Source: Candidatus Finniella inopinata (GTDB taxonomy: Bacteria > Pseudomonadota > Alphaproteobacteria > Paracaedibacterales > CAITNM01). From it: a stretch of 9,684 nucleotides of DNA. Shown here in pieces: positions 6,324 through 9,684 of the stretch. Location: assembly GCA_945903885.1 (NCBI GenBank), contig CAMDPB010000020.1:1-9684 (forward strand), in the 5' to 3' direction. The notes under the pieces were generated by a model, which did no database searches, was not told where the DNA came from, and was given only the letters and a program-made list of their open reading frames with translations. Position 1 is the stretch's first letter; each line of letters starts with the position of its first letter. A program made the translations under genes and the position numbers.

Positions 6324-8138
6324 ATGAAAAAAGTGATTGGTCAATTAAGTCTGGCTTTGTTGTTGGCATTATCTACCGCTTGCGAGAAAAAAGATGAAAA
6401 AGCAAATGAGCCTGCAAAAGAAGAGCTTCAAAAAGGCGAAGCAGCTCCAGCAGATGCTATAAAAGTTGAAGATGTTCCTCAAGGCGAGCAAGCAAAAGTT
6501 GTTGCAGAATTTCCAGACGGCACAAAAATGACAATGGCGCAAGTTTACGAGCAGCTGAATCTTTTACCTTCTGAAGTCAAAGACCGCCCGTTTTCAAAAC
6601 TTTATGCTGCTTTGTTACGTCGCTTGATTGATACACATATTTTGAATAAATCTGCTGCAAGTTTAGGTTTAGATAAAGACCCTGAAGTTAGTGATCATAT
6701 GAATAAAAATGCAGATACAATGTTGCAGAAATTGTTTGTAGAGGGTGAAGTAGCAAAGTTGCTTACAGAAGATGAGCTAAAAAAGAATTTTGAAGAACTG
6801 AAGGCTAAACTTCCGAAAGATGAAATGGAAGTGCAACTAAAGCATATTCTTGTGAAAAGCAAAGAAGAAGCTGAAGCATTGGTTAAAGAGTTAGAAAAAG
6901 ATCCTTCAAAATTCGATGAAACAGCAAAACAGAAGTCAATTGATCCACAAACGAAAGCTAACGGTGGTAGTTTAGGTTATGTGCGTAAAGCTGATTTGCC
7001 AGAAGCATTTTCAAAGGTTGTTTTTGAATCTAAACCGGGAGCTATTTTACCTCAAGCAATTGATATGGGGCCAAATGGTTTCAGTGTTGTCCTTGTTGGT
7101 GAAAAGCGTCCAGTAGAAGCACCAAAATTTGAGCAGGTAAAAACAGAACTTTCAAAAGCATTAATGTCTAAGTATGCAGTTCAGGTAATTGACAAAATTA
7201 AAAAACAGTCTGGTGTGGAAGTTACAGGTCTTGACGGCAAGCCAGTTGTTGAAAAAACACCAGAGCAAATGAAAGAAGACGCTGAAAAAGGCGTGAAGAA
7301 GCCAGAAGTTGATATGTCAAAACTTGATGAAACAATGGTTGTTGCTAAATTTAAAGATGGTCACACTATCACGTTGAAAGATGTTAAAGAAGCAGTAAAA
7401 ACATTACCACCTCAACTTAAAGCAGCTCCATTTGGTGAGATTTTTGAACCATTAGCACTTCGTCTTGTTGACATGAAGCTTATTTTAGATGCGGCGAAAG
7501 CTTCTGGTCTTGAAAAAGAAAAAGCGACAGTTAAAAAGCTAGAAGATGTTCGTTCAGCAACATTGCATAAAGCTTTCTTAGATAAAAAAGTTGTTGAGCT
7601 TGTGAATGACTCTATGCTTAAAACAAAGTACCAAGAGCTAATAAAGCTACTTCCAAAAAACCAAATGGAAGTGCGTCTGCGTCATGTAATGGTTAAAACA
7701 AAAGAAGAAGCAGAAGAAGTCATTAAAGAAATTAAGTCTGGAAAGTCGTTTGATGAGTTAGTGAAAACTAAGTCGATTGATGACAAAACGAAAGAGAAAA
7801 AAGGTGAGATTGGTTATGTGAAGCGTGATGAGCTTCCTGCTGATTTTGGTAATGTTGTATTTTCTGCTGCAAAGGCAACCTTAGTTCCTAATCCAATAAG
7901 CTTAGGCAAACTTGGTTGGAGTGTTGTGCGTGTGGAAGACAAGCGTCCAATTGAAGCGCCAAAATACGAAGAAGTAAAAGCTGAACTTCAAAAAATGGTT
8001 GAGCAAGAAAAGATTGTTGAAGTGCTAGATAAGCTACGCGTTGATTCAGGCGTTAAAGCGTTTGATATGAATGGTGGCGCCCTTAGCCTTAAAGAAGAAG
8101 TTCCTCAAGCGCCAAGTGCTGCTGCACCAGCTGCTTAA
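6324..8138 (+). CDS. Double-module parvulin-type peptidyl-prolyl isomerase lipoprotein
   Basis: This is predicted to be an envelope folding factor of the PrsA/SurA/PpiC type. Residues 1-19 are a signal sequence ending STA, with C20 as the probable lipidated cysteine; the Ser at -3 is less usual. A charged linker (21-55) follows. Two homologous modules come next (about 58-308 and 338-586), each with a SurA-like helical region and a parvulin domain (about 165-270 and 445-550). Parvulin hallmarks include LKHILVK/LRHVMVK (H174, H454), the SID segment, GGSLGYV/GEIGYV, the 'DLP..F..VVF' helix and the 'KRP.EAPK' ending. The C-terminal family His, normally in a G(F/W)H context, is Ser in both copies (S254, S533), so isomerase activity is uncertain. 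The tail is Ala/Pro-rich. AAGGG lies 8 nt before the ATG. The protein is rich in Lys and Glu. Single-module secA neighbours are about half this length. Its place beside secA suggests work on Sec-exported proteins. Confidence 0.88.
   Translation: MKKVIGQLSLALLLALSTACEKKDEKANEPAKEELQKGEAAPADAIKVEDVPQGEQAKVVAEFPDGTKMTMAQVYEQLNLLPSEVKDRPFSKLYAALLRRLIDTHILNKSAASLGLDKDPEVSDHMNKNADTMLQKLFVEGEVAKLLTEDELKKNFEELKAKLPKDEMEVQLKHILVKSKEEAEALVKELEKDPSKFDETAKQKSIDPQTKANGGSLGYVRKADLPEAFSKVVFESKPGAILPQAIDMGPNGFSVVLVGEKRPVEAPKFEQVKTELSKALMSKYAVQVIDKIKKQSGVEVTGLDGKPVVEKTPEQMKEDAEKGVKKPEVDMSKLDETMVVAKFKDGHTITLKDVKEAVKTLPPQLKAAPFGEIFEPLALRLVDMKLILDAAKASGLEKEKATVKKLEDVRSATLHKAFLDKKVVELVNDSMLKTKYQELIKLLPKNQMEVRLRHVMVKTKEEAEEVIKEIKSGKSFDELVKTKSIDDKTKEKKGEIGYVKRDELPADFGNVVFSAAKATLVPNPISLGKLGWSVVRVEDKRPIEAPKYEEVKAELQKMVEQEKIVEVLDKLRVDSGVKAFDMNGGALSLKEEVPQAPSAAAPAA
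6495..8081 (+). repeat. Internal tandem duplication of the parvulin module
   Basis: Residues about 58-308 align with about 338-586 at a near-constant offset of 280 residues. Matched landmarks are VVAEFPDG/VVAKFKDG (59 and 339), LPKDEMEV/LPKNQMEV (163 and 443), KEEAE (180 and 460), KSID (204 and 483) and EKRPVEAPK/DKRPIEAPK (260 and 539). About half the residues in the parvulin part are identical by eye. The DNA of the two copies has diverged, so the duplication is old. Confidence 0.88.
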
Positions 8139-8806
8139 ATAGCTTTGAATATCAAAAAGGCGCCGGGACGATTCTCGAGCGCCTTTTTTTCATACCTTGT
8201 TACGGGAATGTCATCCTCGCTTGGTCGGGGGCATTCAAGGGTGTTGATGGCTTGAAAATGATTCTTGAAAGTAGCTTGGGCCGTAATATCTACTATCCAT
8301 TCCAAATAAGTTGGGTGATCAGTCGCTATAACAAGCTCAGCGTTTCGGGCCATTTTTTTATGTAGCTGCAATAAGTTTTCAAGGCATACCACGCGCCGTT
8401 TATGGTGGCGCTTTTTTGGCCAGGGGTCCGGGAATAATATAAACCCTTTCGTGATAACGTGGGCGGGCAGGGCCTTTAACAATATGTTGGCATCATCGGC
8501 AAAAATACGAATGTTCTGAATCTTTTGTTCTTCTATTGTTTGTAATAATGAAGCAATGCCATTCACAAAAGGTTCGCAGCCTATGCATAAAGCATTCGGG
8601 TATTTTTGCGCTTGGTGAGCAATATTTTCGCCGCCCCCAAAGCCAATTTCAAAAATCACTTCATTGGGGAATTCTGGCAAGTTTAATGGATCAATTTCAA
8701 TTGCTTTGAAAAGCGTTTCGAACAAATTCTTTTGATTGTCTTTTAGTGGGCGAGACTGGCGACGTCCATAAATGGTGCGGGTTTTTTGTTGATTCATTAT
8801 ATGCAT
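8135..8806 (-). CDS. trmB: tRNA (guanine-N7-)-methyltransferase TrmB
   Basis: TrmB uses S-adenosylmethionine to form m7G at position 46 in the variable loop of tRNA. With the ATG at 8804-8806 the protein has 223 aa, normal for the single-subunit bacterial enzyme. Seen: YGRR (13-16), a typical opening; the SAM-binding loop EIGFGGGE (53-60); CEPF (77-80), closing the next strand; FPDPWPKKRHHKRR (125-138), the family signature for tRNA contact; ATDH (161-164); and TRYEKKA (203-209), the equivalent of the terminal TKFE motif. A TTG at 8818 and an ATG at 8797 are other possible starts; the candidate promoter would place transcription at about 8818, which argues against the TTG. The last 3 nt and one more are shared with the convergent lipoprotein gene: both stops lie in TTAA at 8135-8138. 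A terminator hairpin is embedded in its last codons. Confidence 0.95.
   Translation of the reverse strand: MHIMNQQKTRTIYGRRQSRPLKDNQKNLFETLFKAIEIDPLNLPEFPNEVIFEIGFGGGENIAHQAQKYPNALCIGCEPFVNGIASLLQTIEEQKIQNIRIFADDANILLKALPAHVITKGFILFPDPWPKKRHHKRRVVCLENLLQLHKKMARNAELVIATDHPTYLEWIVDITAQATFKNHFQAINTLECPRPSEDDIPVTRYEKKALENRPGAFLIFKAI
8154..8190 (+). terminator. Intrinsic terminator of the lipoprotein gene, inside trmB
   Basis: AAAAAGGCGC (8154-8163) pairs with GCGCCTTTTT (8179-8188); a further stem, CGGGA/TCTCG (8164-8168 with 8173-8177, one bulged A, one G-T pair), closes on a 4-nt loop. Seven T follow the GC arm on the plus strand, starting 15 nt after the lipoprotein stop, which makes a strong Rho-independent terminator. 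On the minus strand the same structure has a T5 run and falls inside the trmB reading frame, upstream of its stop codon. Confidence 0.85.
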
Positions 8807-8824
8807 AGCTTTTTTCAATGCCAG

Positions 8825-8854
8825 ATTATTTCACAAAAGTGGTTGTGCTGGCAA
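8825..8854 (-). promoter_or_regulatory. Probable trmB promoter
   Basis: On the minus strand, TTGCCA (8849-8854) and AATAAT (8825-8830) are 5/6 matches to the -35 and -10 elements with an 18-nt spacer. Transcription would begin near 8818, leaving a leader of roughly 12 nt before the chosen ATG at 8806 or 21 nt before the ATG at 8797. Confidence 0.42.
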
Positions 8855-8894
8855 ATACTGACATTTCACTTTCCCCCTCTTGAATATTAACCGC

Positions 8895-8915
8895 GACCAG
8901 GGCACTGTAGTGGTC
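8895..8915. repeat. Short inverted repeat upstream of psd
   Basis: GACCA (8895-8899) and TGGTC (8911-8915) flank 11 nt, and a second, nested CACT-GT-AGTG (8903-8912) overlaps them. The repeat sits about 30 nt before the psd start in the trmB/psd divergent gap. It could be an operator or a leader hairpin. No convincing psd promoter was found around it. Confidence 0.3.
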
Positions 8916-8943
8916 AGGAAAATGTAGTCAATAGTTTTTAAAT

Positions 8944-9627
8944 ATGCCGAATCTTTTATCAATAATTCATAGTGATGGATGGAAATTCATCTCAATTTTT
9001 GCAGCTGTGGCCTTTATATTGGCGATGATTAATCCAAATTTGGGTTGGGTTGGTGCTGTGCTTACCGTATGGTGCATGTACTTTTTTAGAAACCCAACAC
9101 GTACAGTTCCATTGCGCGAAGGGCTTATTGTTAGTCCGGCTGATGGTATTGTTTGTCTGATTGTGACTGCGGTTCCGCCTGCAGAATTTGAACTGGGCGA
9201 TGCACCACGCACACGGGTAAGTATATTCCTTAATGTGTTTGATGTTCACGTGAACCGTGTTCCGGTGGCGGGTACTGTGCACAATGTTATTTATCACGAA
9301 GGTCAGTTTTTAAATGCATCGTTCGATAAAGCTAGTGAAAAGAACGAGCGCAACACAGTGATTGTTGACACCATAAACGGTGAACGCGTCGCATTTGCCC
9401 AGATTGCTGGTTTAATTGCTCGTCGCATTCGTTGCGATATAGCGCCTCAAGAAACAGTTGAAACAGGTCAGGTATTTGGTTTGATTCGTTTTGGAAGTCG
9501 TATGGATGTTTATTTACCAGAAGGGGCTGAACCATTAGTGGTTGAAGGCCAGCGAATGATTGCAGGCGAAACCGTTCTGCATGATATGAACAATCAAGAA
9601 CCAGCAAGGCGTGGGATTAAGCGTTAA
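8944..9627 (+). CDS. psd: Phosphatidylserine decarboxylase proenzyme, short type
   Basis: Psd removes CO2 from phosphatidylserine to give phosphatidylethanolamine at the inner membrane. The proenzyme cuts itself to create the pyruvoyl cofactor. The 227 aa fit the short bacterial class, not the roughly 300-aa E. coli type. Two hydrophobic segments (about 14-30 and 33-48) anchor the N-terminus. Conserved points are FFRNP (47-51), SPADG (64-68, putative catalytic D67), FLNVFDVHVNRVP (95-107, H102) and FGSR (183-186), with predicted cleavage between G184 and S185. S185 would become the pyruvoyl group of the small alpha subunit. ATG at 8944 is the first possible start because TAG at 8932-8934 closes the frame; no Shine-Dalgarno is visible. 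The stop overlaps the next start as TAATG, so the two genes are probably one operon, translationally coupled. Confidence 0.95.
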   Translation: MPNLLSIIHSDGWKFISIFAAVAFILAMINPNLGWVGAVLTVWCMYFFRNPTRTVPLREGLIVSPADGIVCLIVTAVPPAEFELGDAPRTRVSIFLNVFDVHVNRVPVAGTVHNVIYHEGQFLNASFDKASEKNERNTVIVDTINGERVAFAQIAGLIARRIRCDIAPQETVETGQVFGLIRFGSRMDVYLPEGAEPLVVEGQRMIAGETVLHDMNNQEPARRGIKR

Positions 9628-9684
9628 TGGTCATTAGACGAAAAGAATCACCACAAAAGAAAAAAGGGCTTCTGAAAGGGCGCT
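9627..9684 (+). CDS. pssA: Start of downstream gene, probably phosphatidylserine synthase
   Basis: The ATG at 9627-9629 shares its A with the psd stop codon. The frame stays open to the window end for 19 codons, reading MVIRRKESPQ and then a run rich in Lys, Gly and Leu. The fragment is too short to show a domain. The pssA call (CDP-diacylglycerol:serine O-phosphatidyltransferase, which makes the substrate of Psd) rests on the usual psd-pssA order in alphaproteobacteria and on the basic cytoplasmic N-terminus expected ahead of its first membrane helix. Confidence 0.55.
   Translation, partial: MVIRRKESPQKKKGLLKGR

Noticed and set aside
8916..8927. AGGAAAATGTAG, a start codon followed at once by a stop upstream of psd, as a regulatory mini-frame
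   Set aside because: AGGA is only 2 nt from the ATG, too close to work well, and nothing else supports it.
8944..9020. Possible frameshift or missing N-terminus in psd because it is much shorter than E. coli Psd
   Set aside because: All catalytic motifs are present, and about 220-230 aa is normal for the short FGS-type class.
8967..9607. Three minus-strand open frames opposite psd (8967-9212, 8992-9297, 9332-9607)
   Set aside because: psd is intact and recognisable on the plus strand; the opposite frames are composition-driven shadows.

Overview
This is a chromosomal, gene-dense, moderately AT-rich window (GC near 40% by eye, not counted). It reads as an alphaproteobacterium. The DprA motif wording, the short FGS-type Psd followed at once by a probable pssA start, and a parvulin lipoprotein divergent from secA are all typical of that class. 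The AT bias, together with a secreted sugar-transferase of a type common in host-associated bacteria, is compatible with a Holosporales- or Rickettsiales-like lifestyle. That placement is inference.

Layout. Positions 1-140 (-) hold the N-terminus of a SixA-like histidine phosphatase, cut by the window edge. It diverges from dprA (+, 179-1273). dprA converges on smpB (-, 1278-1754), with both stop codons inside one small hairpin. Next on the minus strand is a 487-aa exported protein with a DXD sugar-transferase domain (1914-3377), which appears to be an accessory gene. It lies downstream of secA (-, 3479-6187). A 136-nt divergent promoter region separates secA from a 604-aa lipoprotein made of two full copies of a parvulin module (+, 6324-8138). 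That gene converges on trmB (-, 8135-8806), and the two stop codons share one TTAA. A strong terminator hairpin is written into the last codons of trmB. After a divergent gap come psd (+, 8944-9627) and the first 19 codons of a translationally coupled gene, probably pssA.

How the genes work together. SecA drives preproteins through SecYEG. The lipoprotein next to it would be exported by that route and could help fold other exported proteins. The sugar transferase carries a Sec signal peptide, so it is a potential client. Psd and PssA are consecutive steps of phosphatidylethanolamine synthesis. SmpB (ribosome rescue), TrmB (tRNA m7G46) and DprA (RecA loading on incoming DNA) are housekeeping genes without a shared pathway.

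I see no mobile element, CRISPR array, tRNA or rRNA, and no gap over 300 bases. The least ordinary parts are the secreted sugar transferase with its A10 tract and unassigned N-terminal region, the doubled parvulin with Ser in place of the second active-site His in both copies, and the terminator embedded in trmB.
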